The position numbers and the translations under genes are program-made. 26,600 nt of DNA from Labilithrix sp. (GTDB lineage: Bacteria > Myxococcota > Polyangia > Polyangiales > Polyangiaceae), in contig JAQBQL010000031.1 of assembly GCA_028287035.1 (NCBI GenBank), forward strand, positions 1 through 26,600. Reading direction: 5' to 3'. Below, in pieces: positions 1-6,306 of the stretch. The notes beneath the pieces are model-generated. The model saw only the letters and a program-made list of their open reading frames with translations. It did not search any database and had not been told where the DNA came from. The number at the start of each line of letters is the position of its first letter. The stretch's first letter is position 1.

Positions 1-550
1 GAGCGCTCCCACGGCAACGTTGACCGGGGCGAGCGCGACGCCGGTGACCGCGTCGCCGGCCACGCCCGTGACGACCGCAACGTCGGCCGCGGGTCCCGCG
101 TCGGCAGCGACGTCGCAAGCGGGCGCGGCCGCGGGCGCCACCGTGGCCGGCGGAACGGCGACGACCGTGCGCACCCCGACGAGCGCACCGAGCGCGCCGA
201 CCGCTGCCTCGCTCGCGGCGAATGGCAATGGCCCTGCGGCTCCGCAGCCCGGGGGAACCCCGCCGCCCGACGCATCCTCCGCGGCCGCCGCGAGCAGCAT
301 GACCGAGGCTGCGCAGAAGGCGCTCGAGAAGGAGGGCAATGCCGCCTCCATGGGGCGCGCCGCGGACCTGGCGCGTGCCGCCACGCGGCGCGACCCGAGC
401 AACGCCGAGGCGTGGCTCACCCTCGGCGCCGCGTACCACGGGCTCGGCAACCGGGCGCGCGAGCAGGAGGCCTACCGCGCCTGCGCGAAGCAGGCGGCCG
501 GGCCGCGCGTCGCCGAGTGCCGCGCGCTCGCGGGCCTGCCTCCCGAGTGA
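1..550 (+). CDS. TPR-containing protein, C-terminal part (5' end outside window)
   Basis: The reading frame (codons starting at base 2) is open to the left edge, so the true start lies outside the window; the TTG at 20 is not a convincing start. About 182 codons are visible. The first 95 or so are a low-complexity stretch of Ala, Thr, Pro and Gly, like an extracytoplasmic or interdomain linker. The last 80 residues are helical and contain one clear TPR-like unit (DPSNAEAWLTLGAAYHGLG) preceded by a weaker one, with a final Cys pair (RACAKQ, VAECRAL). The same arrangement is common at the C-terminus of myxobacterial kinases and secreted TPR proteins, but the N-terminal domain cannot be seen, so no function is assigned. 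The gene ends with TGA at 548-550 and converges on the peptide-transporter operon 25 bp away. The frame is secure; the role is unknown. Confidence 0.7.
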   Translation, partial: SAPTATLTGASATPVTASPATPVTTATSAAGPASAATSQAGAAAGATVAGGTATTVRTPTSAPSAPTAASLAANGNGPAAPQPGGTPPPDASSAAAASSMTEAAQKALEKEGNAASMGRAADLARAATRRDPSNAEAWLTLGAAYHGLGNRAREQEAYRACAKQAAGPRVAECRALAGLPPE

Positions 551-575
551 TGCGCCCGCGCGCTCGGCCTCGGCG

Positions 576-1577
576 CTACTCGCGTCCGCGCGGGTCGAGC
601 ACGCGGTAGGCGAAGTCGACCGCGACCGTCGAGAGCACGACGCTGAGCGCGGTCACGATCACGCACCCCATCACGACCGGGCCGTCGCGATCGAGCATGG
701 CGGTCACGCTGAGCGAGCCGATGCCCGGCCAGCGGAAGATCGACTCGGTCACGATGGCGCCGCCCACCAGCGTGCCGACCTCGAGCCCGAGGATGGTCAC
801 GATGGGGACGAGCGCGTTCCGCAGCGCGTGCTTCACCACCACCCCGGCCGCCGAGAGCCCCTTGGCGCGGGCGGTGCGCACGTAGTCCTGGCCGAGCTGA
901 CCGATCATCTCGTCCCGCACCATCCGCGTGTAGAACGCGGCGCCGAAGATGCCGAGCGTCACCGCGGGAAGCACCACGCTCGAGGCGTGAGCGGCCGGCG
1001 TGTCGCCGTAGCCGTCGAGCGGAAGGACGCCGAGCCGGTAGGCGAACAGCCACTGCAAGAAGAGCCCGATCACGAACGTCGGCGCGCTGATCCCGAAGAG
1101 GCTCAGGGAAACCGCCAGGCGATCGACGGTGGTCTTCTTGTTCACGGCCGCGATCACCCCGGCAAGCACGCCGAGCACCACCTGCACGAAGGCCGCGGCC
1201 ACCGCGAGGAGGAGCGTGCGGGGCAGGCGCTCGGCGAGGATGGTCACGACCGGCCGCCGCTGCTGGTAGCTCTTGCCGAGGTCGACGTGCAGGTGCCAGA
1301 GCGTCCCGCAGGAGGCGTGGTCGGCAGCGGGTGCCGGGGAGGCCACCGGACCCCAGTGGAGCAGGCGCCCCATGAAGTGTGCATACTGCACGGCCAGCGA
1401 CCGATCGAGGCCGAGCTCCTGCCGGATGCGCGCCACGTCCTGCGGCCGCGCCTGCGCCCCCGCGATCATCCGCGCCGGGTTCGTGGGGAGGGCGAAGTTG
1501 ACGACGAACGTGAGCGAGACGGTCGCCCACACGACGAGGAGCGCCCACACCATGCGGCGCGCGAGCTTCCGCATCAT
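576..1577 (-). CDS. DppB/OppB-like ABC transporter permease
   Basis: A 333-residue inner-membrane permease of the dipeptide/oligopeptide (binding-protein-dependent, BPD_transp_1) family. It begins with a typical DppB N-terminus (a basic start, then a hydrophobic helix WALLVVWATVSLTFVV) and has an RQELGLD segment. A periplasmic loop follows, then several membrane helices and the EAA-type coupling loop (DYVRTARAKGLS...HALRNALVP) that docks onto the ATPase. It ends in a typical VLDPRGRE tail. The start is the ATG at 1577-1575, which overlaps the TGA of the solute-binding gene (ATGA). A longer reading frame to 1727 exists but its first 50 residues are an Arg-rich shadow of the upstream gene. It is the last gene of the operon; no ATPase gene follows before the convergent gene at 550. 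The transported solute cannot be read from the sequence, but peptide is the family norm. Confidence 0.92.
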   Translation of the reverse strand: MMRKLARRMVWALLVVWATVSLTFVVNFALPTNPARMIAGAQARPQDVARIRQELGLDRSLAVQYAHFMGRLLHWGPVASPAPAADHASCGTLWHLHVDLGKSYQQRRPVVTILAERLPRTLLLAVAAAFVQVVLGVLAGVIAAVNKKTTVDRLAVSLSLFGISAPTFVIGLFLQWLFAYRLGVLPLDGYGDTPAAHASSVVLPAVTLGIFGAAFYTRMVRDEMIGQLGQDYVRTARAKGLSAAGVVVKHALRNALVPIVTILGLEVGTLVGGAIVTESIFRWPGIGSLSVTAMLDRDGPVVMGCVIVTALSVVLSTVAVDFAYRVLDPRGRE

Positions 1578-3292
1578 CGGAGGCCGTCTCCCAGCAGCTT
1601 CGCCGCCGCGCTGCCCGAGAACAGCGCGCGAGCCGCGACCGGCCCGGCGGCGCGGTCGATCCAGATCTCGCGCGGGTCGGTGGCCCACAACGGGTGAGGG
1701 CGGAAGCCGCGCACGTAGGGCTGCCACTGATCGTAGAAGCGATAGAAGTGCGTGAAGGCCCAGGGGGCCTCGTCGCAGATGATGCCCTGGGCCTCGGTGT
1801 AGAGCTTCTTGCGTTTACCGGGATCGAGCTCGTGCTTGGCATTCTCCACGAGCTCGTCGACGCGCGGGCTCTGGTAGAACGACCAGTTGTTCGAGTCCGA
1901 CTCCGAGATCGCGCGCGACGTGAAGAGCGGCTCGAGGAAGCTGCCTGCCTCGGGATAATCCTGCTGCCAGTAGCCGGCCCCGAAGGCAACCTCGTGACGC
2001 CGCGCGCGCAGCGCCAGGAAGGACGGATAATTGACGAGCCGGATCTCGATCCGAATACCGATCTTGGCGAGCATCTGCTGCGTCACCTGGATCAGGTATT
2101 CGTCGAGCCCTTGCGTATACGCGAGATAAGGAATCACGTGCGGCCAGCCGCCCTGACCAGTCGCCGGATCGTAGGGATATCCGGCGCGCCTCATGTGCTC
2201 GAGTGCCGCGCCGAGGTCGTACTTCTGACCGGCGAGCTCGGGGTCGTAGCCCTCGACGGACGGCGGCACGGGGCCGGTCGCCGCGCGCAGGTTGCTGGCC
2301 CGCAGCATGCGGATCTGGTCGCGGTCGAGCGCGCTCGCGACGGCGCGTCGGATCTCCACGTTGTCGAACGGGGCCATCTCGACGTTCATGGACATGCCGC
2401 CGATCTGCTTCTCGGCCTCGTAGGCGCCGAACGGACGCCACCGCGGGTCGGCCTGCAGCTTGAGGAGATCGGGCGTCAGCGACTCGCGGAGGATGTCCTG
2501 ATCGCCGCTCAGCAGCTTGAAGCGCTGCGCGTTGAGGTTCGTGTGGAACACGAGCCGTACCGCGTCGAGGTGGGGCAGCCCGGGGCGGAAGTACCGGTCG
2601 TGACGGACGATCGTGATCTGGCGTCCGCGGTCCCAGCCGCCGGGCAGCAGCTTGAACGGTCCGGCCCCGCACGGCTCCCACGCGTCCGAGTAGCGGCTGC
2701 CGCCGCTCCGGCACACCGGGCGGAGCATCTGCATGGCGAGGAGCGGGAGGAACGCGGCGTCCGGGGCATCGAGGTGGAACGTGACGACGTAGCGGCCCTC
2801 GGTGGTGACCCCGGCGAGGTGCTCGCTCTTGCCCGCCGCGTAGGCCGCGAAGCCGGTGATCGACGCGAAGTAGCTCGCGTACGGGTTCGGGGCGGAGGGG
2901 TGGAGCGCGCGCTCGACCGAGCGCTTCACGTCGTCGGCGGTCACCTCCTCGCCGTCGTGGAAGCGCGAGCCCTGACGGAGGACGAAGCGCGTGGCGAGAC
3001 CGTCGGCCGAGGTGGTCCAGCTCTCCGCGAGCTCGGGCTGGATCTTGCCGTCGAGATCGTAGTCGACGAGCCCGGCGAAGAGACCCTCGAGCACCTGCGG
3101 GACGAGCCCGTCGGCCACGTTCGCGGGGTCGACCGTGCGGATGTCGCCGAAGCTCGCCGACACCAGCGTGCCGCCCTGCCGCGGGAGCGCGTCCTCGGAC
3201 GAGGCCCGCGGGGTGGGCGCCGGCAGCTCCTGCGAGCACGCGACGAGCCAGAGGGCGAGCGCCGCGCTACACCTTGCGAGGATCGAGCGCAT
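1574..3292 (-). CDS. Extracellular solute-binding lipoprotein, family 5 (DppA/OppA-like)
   Basis: A 572-residue substrate-binding protein. Residues 1-19 form a lipoprotein signal with a canonical lipobox (LVAC, Cys19), so it should be anchored on the outer face of the inner membrane. The mature part matches SBP_bac_5: an early QGGTLVSA strand, the family signature region around LAESWTTSADGL...FVLRQGSRFHDG, and VTADDVKRSVERAL. A C-terminal lobe follows with ALDRDQIR and the FLALRARRHEVAFGAGYWQQDYPE region. The protein probably captures peptides or related molecules for the two permeases on either side. Its ATG (3292-3290) lies 26 bp inside the upstream permease gene and its stop overlaps the downstream permease start, so translation is tightly coupled. 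The substrate is unknown. Confidence 0.93.
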   Translation of the reverse strand: MRSILARCSAALALWLVACSQELPAPTPRASSEDALPRQGGTLVSASFGDIRTVDPANVADGLVPQVLEGLFAGLVDYDLDGKIQPELAESWTTSADGLATRFVLRQGSRFHDGEEVTADDVKRSVERALHPSAPNPYASYFASITGFAAYAAGKSEHLAGVTTEGRYVVTFHLDAPDAAFLPLLAMQMLRPVCRSGGSRYSDAWEPCGAGPFKLLPGGWDRGRQITIVRHDRYFRPGLPHLDAVRLVFHTNLNAQRFKLLSGDQDILRESLTPDLLKLQADPRWRPFGAYEAEKQIGGMSMNVEMAPFDNVEIRRAVASALDRDQIRMLRASNLRAATGPVPPSVEGYDPELAGQKYDLGAALEHMRRAGYPYDPATGQGGWPHVIPYLAYTQGLDEYLIQVTQQMLAKIGIRIEIRLVNYPSFLALRARRHEVAFGAGYWQQDYPEAGSFLEPLFTSRAISESDSNNWSFYQSPRVDELVENAKHELDPGKRKKLYTEAQGIICDEAPWAFTHFYRFYDQWQPYVRGFRPHPLWATDPREIWIDRAAGPVAARALFSGSAAAKLLGDGLR

Positions 3293-4106
3293 CGCGCAGC
3301 CCTTCGCCGAGGAGGTTGAAGCCGAGCACGCTCGCCATGATCGCGAGCCCCGGCGCGAGCGCGATCCACGGAGAGGACGTGAAGTAGTCCTGGCCCTCGA
3401 ACAGCATGTGACCCCAGGTCGGCGTCGGCGGAGCGATGCCGCCGCCGAGGTACGAGAGCACGCTCTCCGCGAGGATCATCTGGGCGACCGACACCGTGGC
3501 GACGACCACCAGCGGTCCGCTCACGTTGGGGAGCACGTGGCGGAGCACGATGCGGGGGCTGCTCTGCCCGAGCGCCCGCGCCGCGGTGACGAAGTCGAGG
3601 CGACGGACCTGCATCGTCTTCGCCCTGACGATGCGCGCGGTGCCGAGCCAGCCGGTGAGGCCGAGCGTGAGGAGGATGGTCGTCGTCGTGGTCCGCTCGA
3701 GCGCCGCCGCGAGCGCCATGACGAGCAGCAGGAAGGGAAAGGCGAGCCCGACGTCGACGATGCGCATCAGGACCGAGTCGATGGCGCCGCCCTCGAACCA
3801 GCCGGCGATGATCCCGACCGCGGCTCCGATCAGCGTGGCGATGAACGTCGACGCGAGCCCCACGAAGAGCGAGATCCGCGCGGCGACGGCGAGGCGCGAC
3901 AGCTCGTCACGGAACAGGCGGTCGGTGCCGAGCCAGAACTCGCCGCTCGGCGCCGCCGGCAAGTAGCTCGGTCCGACCCCGCGCGCGAAGTCGCTGAGGT
4001 ACGGGTCGTGGCCGCAGAGCGGCGGTCCGAGCAGCGCGAAGAGGAGGAGGGCGGCGACGAGCGCCGCGCCGATCGCGAGCGAGCGGTTCTGCGCGAAGAG
4101 GCTCAC
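3267..4106 (-). CDS. DppC/OppC-like ABC transporter permease
   Basis: A 279-residue inner-membrane permease, the second half of the transmembrane channel. It shows the DppC pattern: an N-terminal helix (SLAIGAALVAALLLFALLG), the loop LGTDRLFRDELSRL, about five further helices, the EAA loop (DFVTAARALGQS...HVLPNVSGPL) and the C-terminal GLRDALDPRKV. I chose GTG at 4106-4104, which overlaps the TGA of the hydrolase-fold gene (GTGA). The frame can be read up to 5156, but everything upstream is an Arg/Pro-rich shadow of the hydrolase gene. It precedes the solute-binding gene and overlaps it by 26 bp. Identity as a peptide-type permease is secure; no ATP-binding partner is encoded nearby. Confidence 0.92.
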   Translation of the reverse strand: MSLFAQNRSLAIGAALVAALLLFALLGPPLCGHDPYLSDFARGVGPSYLPAAPSGEFWLGTDRLFRDELSRLAVAARISLFVGLASTFIATLIGAAVGIIAGWFEGGAIDSVLMRIVDVGLAFPFLLLVMALAAALERTTTTTILLTLGLTGWLGTARIVRAKTMQVRRLDFVTAARALGQSSPRIVLRHVLPNVSGPLVVVATVSVAQMILAESVLSYLGGGIAPPTPTWGHMLFEGQDYFTSSPWIALAPGLAIMASVLGFNLLGEGLRDALDPRKV

Positions 4107-5002
4107 GGCACGTGGGGGAGCGATCGGGAGGACGGCGGCCGGCGCTCCGGCGTCTGCTGCAGGAAGGAGGCGACCATGGCCGCGAAGGCCTCGGGCTCCT
4201 CGTCGGGCGGGCAGCGACCGCACTCCAGCACCTCGATGCGACCGCGCAGCGCACGTGCGAGGCGCCGTCCATGCTCGACCGGCGCCACCTCGTCGCTCCG
4301 GCCCCAGACGACGAGCGTCGGCGCCTGCACGCGAGGGAGGCGCGCGACGATCGAGCGCGTGTCCTCCTTGGCGACGAGGGTCGCGTGCGCCGCCTGGCGC
4401 GCCGCCGGCGCGTTGAACGCGTCGTAGAACGCGTCGAGGCGCCCGGCCGGCAACGCCCGCGTGCCCGCGTAGGACGTCGCCTCGACGTACGACCGGAACA
4501 CGGCGCGGCCGACGAGCTGGCTCCAGAGGAGCCGCCCCAGCACGGGCACGCGGCCCATGCGATCGAGCACGTGCTCGGCGGCGGGGTAGACGAAGGCATC
4601 GACGAGAACGAGCTTGTTGACGAGGGCGGGGTGGCGCGCCGCCAGGGCGAGCGCGACGCCGCCGCCCATTCCGTGACCGCAGACGTGCACCCTTCCGAGG
4701 CCGAGCGCTGCGACGAGGTCCGCGATCGAGTCGGCGAACGCGTCGTAGCCGTACGCGTAGCGTTGCGGGTCCGGCTTCTCGCTGTCGCCGAACCCGGGGA
4801 GGTCGGGGGCGATCACGCGCACCGAGCGGCGGAGGTGCTCCATCGCCCCGAGGAACGAGGCGTGGCTCGCCAGGGCGTCGTGCAGGAAGACGAGGGGGCT
4901 CCCGTCGGGCGGCGCGGAGGTCGGGAGGTCGCTCGAGACGAAGCGGATGCGGGCCCCGCGGGTGGAGACGTCGCTCGCCTGCATCGGCGGCGACTCTAGC
5001 AC
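4103..5002 (-). CDS. Alpha/beta-hydrolase-fold protein lacking catalytic Ser and His (probable pseudoenzyme)
   Basis: A 299-residue protein with the full alpha/beta-hydrolase layout: the oxyanion strand PLVFLHDA (residue 36 on), the VIAPDLPGFGDSEKP segment (63-77), the nucleophile elbow VCGHGMGG (107-114) and the acid loop WGRSDEVAP with Asp237. The C-terminal segment ECGRCPPDEEPEAF sits where active enzymes have CGHxP. Active members carry GHSMGG at the elbow. Here residue 111 is Gly (codon GGA at 4672-4670) and the His position is Arg263 (CGC at 4216-4214); the usual HG of the oxyanion region is HD. Two of the three triad residues are therefore missing, although the fold looks intact. The start is GTG at 5002, with GGAGG four bases upstream; an internal ATG at 4984 is the alternative. 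It is the first gene of the transporter operon, coupled by GTGA to the permease. A binding or regulatory role is inferred. Confidence 0.85.
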   Translation of the reverse strand: MLESPPMQASDVSTRGARIRFVSSDLPTSAPPDGSPLVFLHDALASHASFLGAMEHLRRSVRVIAPDLPGFGDSEKPDPQRYAYGYDAFADSIADLVAALGLGRVHVCGHGMGGGVALALAARHPALVNKLVLVDAFVYPAAEHVLDRMGRVPVLGRLLWSQLVGRAVFRSYVEATSYAGTRALPAGRLDAFYDAFNAPAARQAAHATLVAKEDTRSIVARLPRVQAPTLVVWGRSDEVAPVEHGRRLARALRGRIEVLECGRCPPDEEPEAFAAMVASFLQQTPERRPPSSRSLPHVP

Positions 5003-5177
5003 GGCACCTCCGAGCGACCCGTCCGCGGGAATGTGGCGCCGGGAGGGGCCGGTGAGCGACGATCCGATCCCGATCTCGTGGATCGTGATCGGCTGTGCTC
5101 GAGAGGCCCGTGGCCTGACATTGTTTGTCAGTCCATCGATCTAACCTTGCGAACACAGTTCCATAATGGAAAGCCGC

Positions 5178-5200
5178 AAAAAAAACGCAGATGCTGCGTT
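5178..5200 (-). terminator. Intrinsic terminator on the minus strand, upstream of the transporter operon
   Basis: Read on the minus strand, a perfect 7-bp stem (AACGCAG / CTGCGTT) closes on the 3-nt loop CAT and runs straight into a T tract (8 Ts, two of them in the stem). Such a T run is rare in DNA of this GC content. No minus-strand gene ends here. It lies about 175 bp before the hydrolase-fold gene in the same direction, so it would end either a short unannotated RNA or an attenuated leader. Confidence 0.6.
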
Positions 5201-5229
5201 GACCCGCGTCTTTTGCTCAGAATACAGTC

Positions 5230-5261
5230 GCTGGCGTCGGACCTACGCCGGCAGTTTTCTT
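5230..5261 (+). terminator. Possible intrinsic terminator on the plus strand
   Basis: An 8-bp stem (GCTGGCGT / ACGCCGGC, one G-T pair) with the 7-nt loop CGGACCT is followed by AGTTTTCTT. No plus-strand protein gene lies upstream between 5003 and here, so it would end a short non-coding transcript. The T tract is interrupted, so confidence is moderate. Confidence 0.4.
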
Positions 5262-5532
5262 CCCGGTTCTTCCCGGATAGAACGCTCGCCAGGCCGCCTC
5301 GAGAGCCCTTCGTGAACGCCGGAAGCTCGGCGTGCCGGAGCTGTGTCTCTTGTGGCTTTCGTGAATGATCGATTCGCTTCGCGGACAGCTGCCGTCACCG
5401 GCGCTTAGCGAAGTGGACCGGGGGAGAAGGTAGCTCGCTGTAGGACATCGGTCCCCCAGAGTGCAGCTGCCACGCCGGACGTGCGTCCTTCGCACGCCGT
5501 CGAGAGAAACGTCGCCGTACAGCAGCCGTCGT

Positions 5533-5545
5533 GGAGGAGCACATG
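5533..5545 (+). promoter_or_regulatory. Ribosome-binding site fixing the start of the sigma-like gene
   Basis: GGAGGAG at 5533-5539 precedes ATG at 5543 with 5 nt between GGAGG and the start. It supports the ATG over the in-frame GTG at 5531, which would place this site inside the gene. Confidence 0.7.
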
Positions 5546-6238
5546 GACCCGAAGATCATCGCTGGGGATCACATCGAGGAGATGTCGTCGAGCACGACCG
5601 AGCCTGCGACCCCGCTTGCCGAGGGTGCGCTGGCGCTCGACACCGCGAACGCCCCGGGCGACGAGAAGGGCGTCACGCGCGAGCAGCGCCGGTCGCGTCG
5701 CAAGCGTGACGTCCGCGCGCGCACCATCAGCGTGAAGCGCATGACGAAGCGTGAGCTCGAGATGGGCCGCATGCTGTACCCCGACGTGGAGGACATCGCG
5801 CGGCCGGTCCGCCGCGAGGACTGCGCGCAGGGCGAGCGCCCGTGCCCGTTCGTCTCGTGCAAGCACCACCTCTATCTCGACGTCTCCGCGCGCACCGGCG
5901 CCATCAAGCTGAATTTCCCCGACCTCGAGGTCTGGGAGATGACCGAGACCTGCGCGCTCGACGTCTCCGATCGCGGCGGTACGACCCTCGAGGAGGTCGG
6001 CGCGATCATGAATCTGACCCGCGAACGGATCCGGCAGGTCGAGGTCAAGGGCCTTGCCAAGCTCGAGGCGCTCAAGGACATGTCCGCGCTGCGCGACTAC
6101 ATCGACGAGGGTCCGGTCGGCAAGCGCCGCCTCCCCGTCCTCCAGAAGGCGAAGCCCGTCGTCGCGGAGGTCGAGGAGGACAGCGAGGACGACTTCGACG
6201 CCGACGAGTTCGCGTCCGACGCGCTCGACGCGGAGTGA
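5543..6238 (+). CDS. Sigma-70 region-4-like DNA-binding protein with Cys/His cluster
   Basis: A 231-residue soluble protein. Residues 1-45 are polar and probably disordered; 46-70 are strongly basic ([21 protein letters not shown]). Residues 94-109 carry a compact cluster (Cys94, Cys101, Cys106, His108, His109 in [15 protein letters not shown]) that could bind zinc. Residues 147-174 ([21 protein letters not shown]...LAKL) are a clear sigma region 4.2-type helix-turn-helix, the part that reads -35 elements. Residues 205-231 are a highly acidic tail. Sigma regions 2 and 3 are absent, so it cannot act as a normal sigma factor. It is more likely a transcription regulator or polymerase-associated protein of the sigma-like HTH family found in myxobacteria and other phyla. 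It stands alone between a long leader and the purH promoter. The HTH is secure; the zinc site and role are inferred. Confidence 0.85.
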   Translation: MDPKIIAGDHIEEMSSSTTEPATPLAEGALALDTANAPGDEKGVTREQRRSRRKRDVRARTISVKRMTKRELEMGRMLYPDVEDIARPVRREDCAQGERPCPFVSCKHHLYLDVSARTGAIKLNFPDLEVWEMTETCALDVSDRGGTTLEEVGAIMNLTRERIRQVEVKGLAKLEALKDMSALRDYIDEGPVGKRRLPVLQKAKPVVAEVEEDSEDDFDADEFASDALDAE

Positions 6239-6246
6239 GCAGGCCG

Positions 6247-6267
6247 CGGCGGTCCCCGTGACCGCCG
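6247..6267 (+). terminator. Hairpin after the sigma-like gene, possible terminator without T tract
   Basis: A perfect 8-bp GC stem (CGGCGGTC / GACCGCCG) with loop CCCGT begins 8 bases after the stop codon and ends just before the purH promoter. There is no T run after it, so it is a terminator-like hairpin by position only. Confidence 0.4.
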
Positions 6268-6271
6268 TGCA

Positions 6272-6300
6272 TTGACCACGCGGAGGCGCGTTACTAGACG
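6272..6300 (+). promoter_or_regulatory. purH promoter (sigma-70 type), predicting a leaderless or near-leaderless mRNA
   Basis: TTGACC (6272-6277) and TAGACG (6295-6300) are separated by exactly 17 nt. The -10 hexamer ends 6 bases before the purH ATG at 6307, so transcription should start at or within a base or two of the start codon. GGAG at 6300-6303 is too close to the ATG for a normal ribosome-binding site. Confidence 0.6.
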
Positions 6301-6306
6301 GAGCGC

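Larger units (their letters stand above)
5003..5542. other. 540-bp hairpin-rich non-coding region between divergent genes
   Basis: No convincing coding frame is present; the short frames here lack family features and typical codon use. The stretch is richer in A/T than its surroundings and contains several inverted repeats. At 5064-5092, 12-nt arms have one mismatch around a 5-nt loop. At 5104-5116 the arms are AGGCC/GGCCT. At 5115-5131 they are CTGACA/TGTCAG. At 5184-5200 there is a perfect 7-bp stem, and at 5230-5252 an 8-bp stem with one G-T pair. Two of these resemble intrinsic terminators and are listed separately. The region must also hold promoters for the transporter operon (leftward) and the sigma-like gene (rightward), but I cannot place them confidently. 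A small RNA, a leader attenuator or a bidirectional regulatory region would all fit. Confidence 0.6.

Noticed and set aside
5111..5125. TGGCCTGACATTGTT as a sigma-54 (-24/-12) promoter.
   Set aside because: The -12 GC is missing and the spacing is off by one base.
576..5156. Longer versions of several genes (DppB to 1727, DppC to 5156, M1 to 17653, ClpS to 22292).
   Set aside because: The extra N-terminal parts are Arg/Pro/Ser-rich shadow sequence overlapping neighbours, whereas the shorter starts coincide with ATGA/GTGA overlaps, signal peptides or conserved N-termini.
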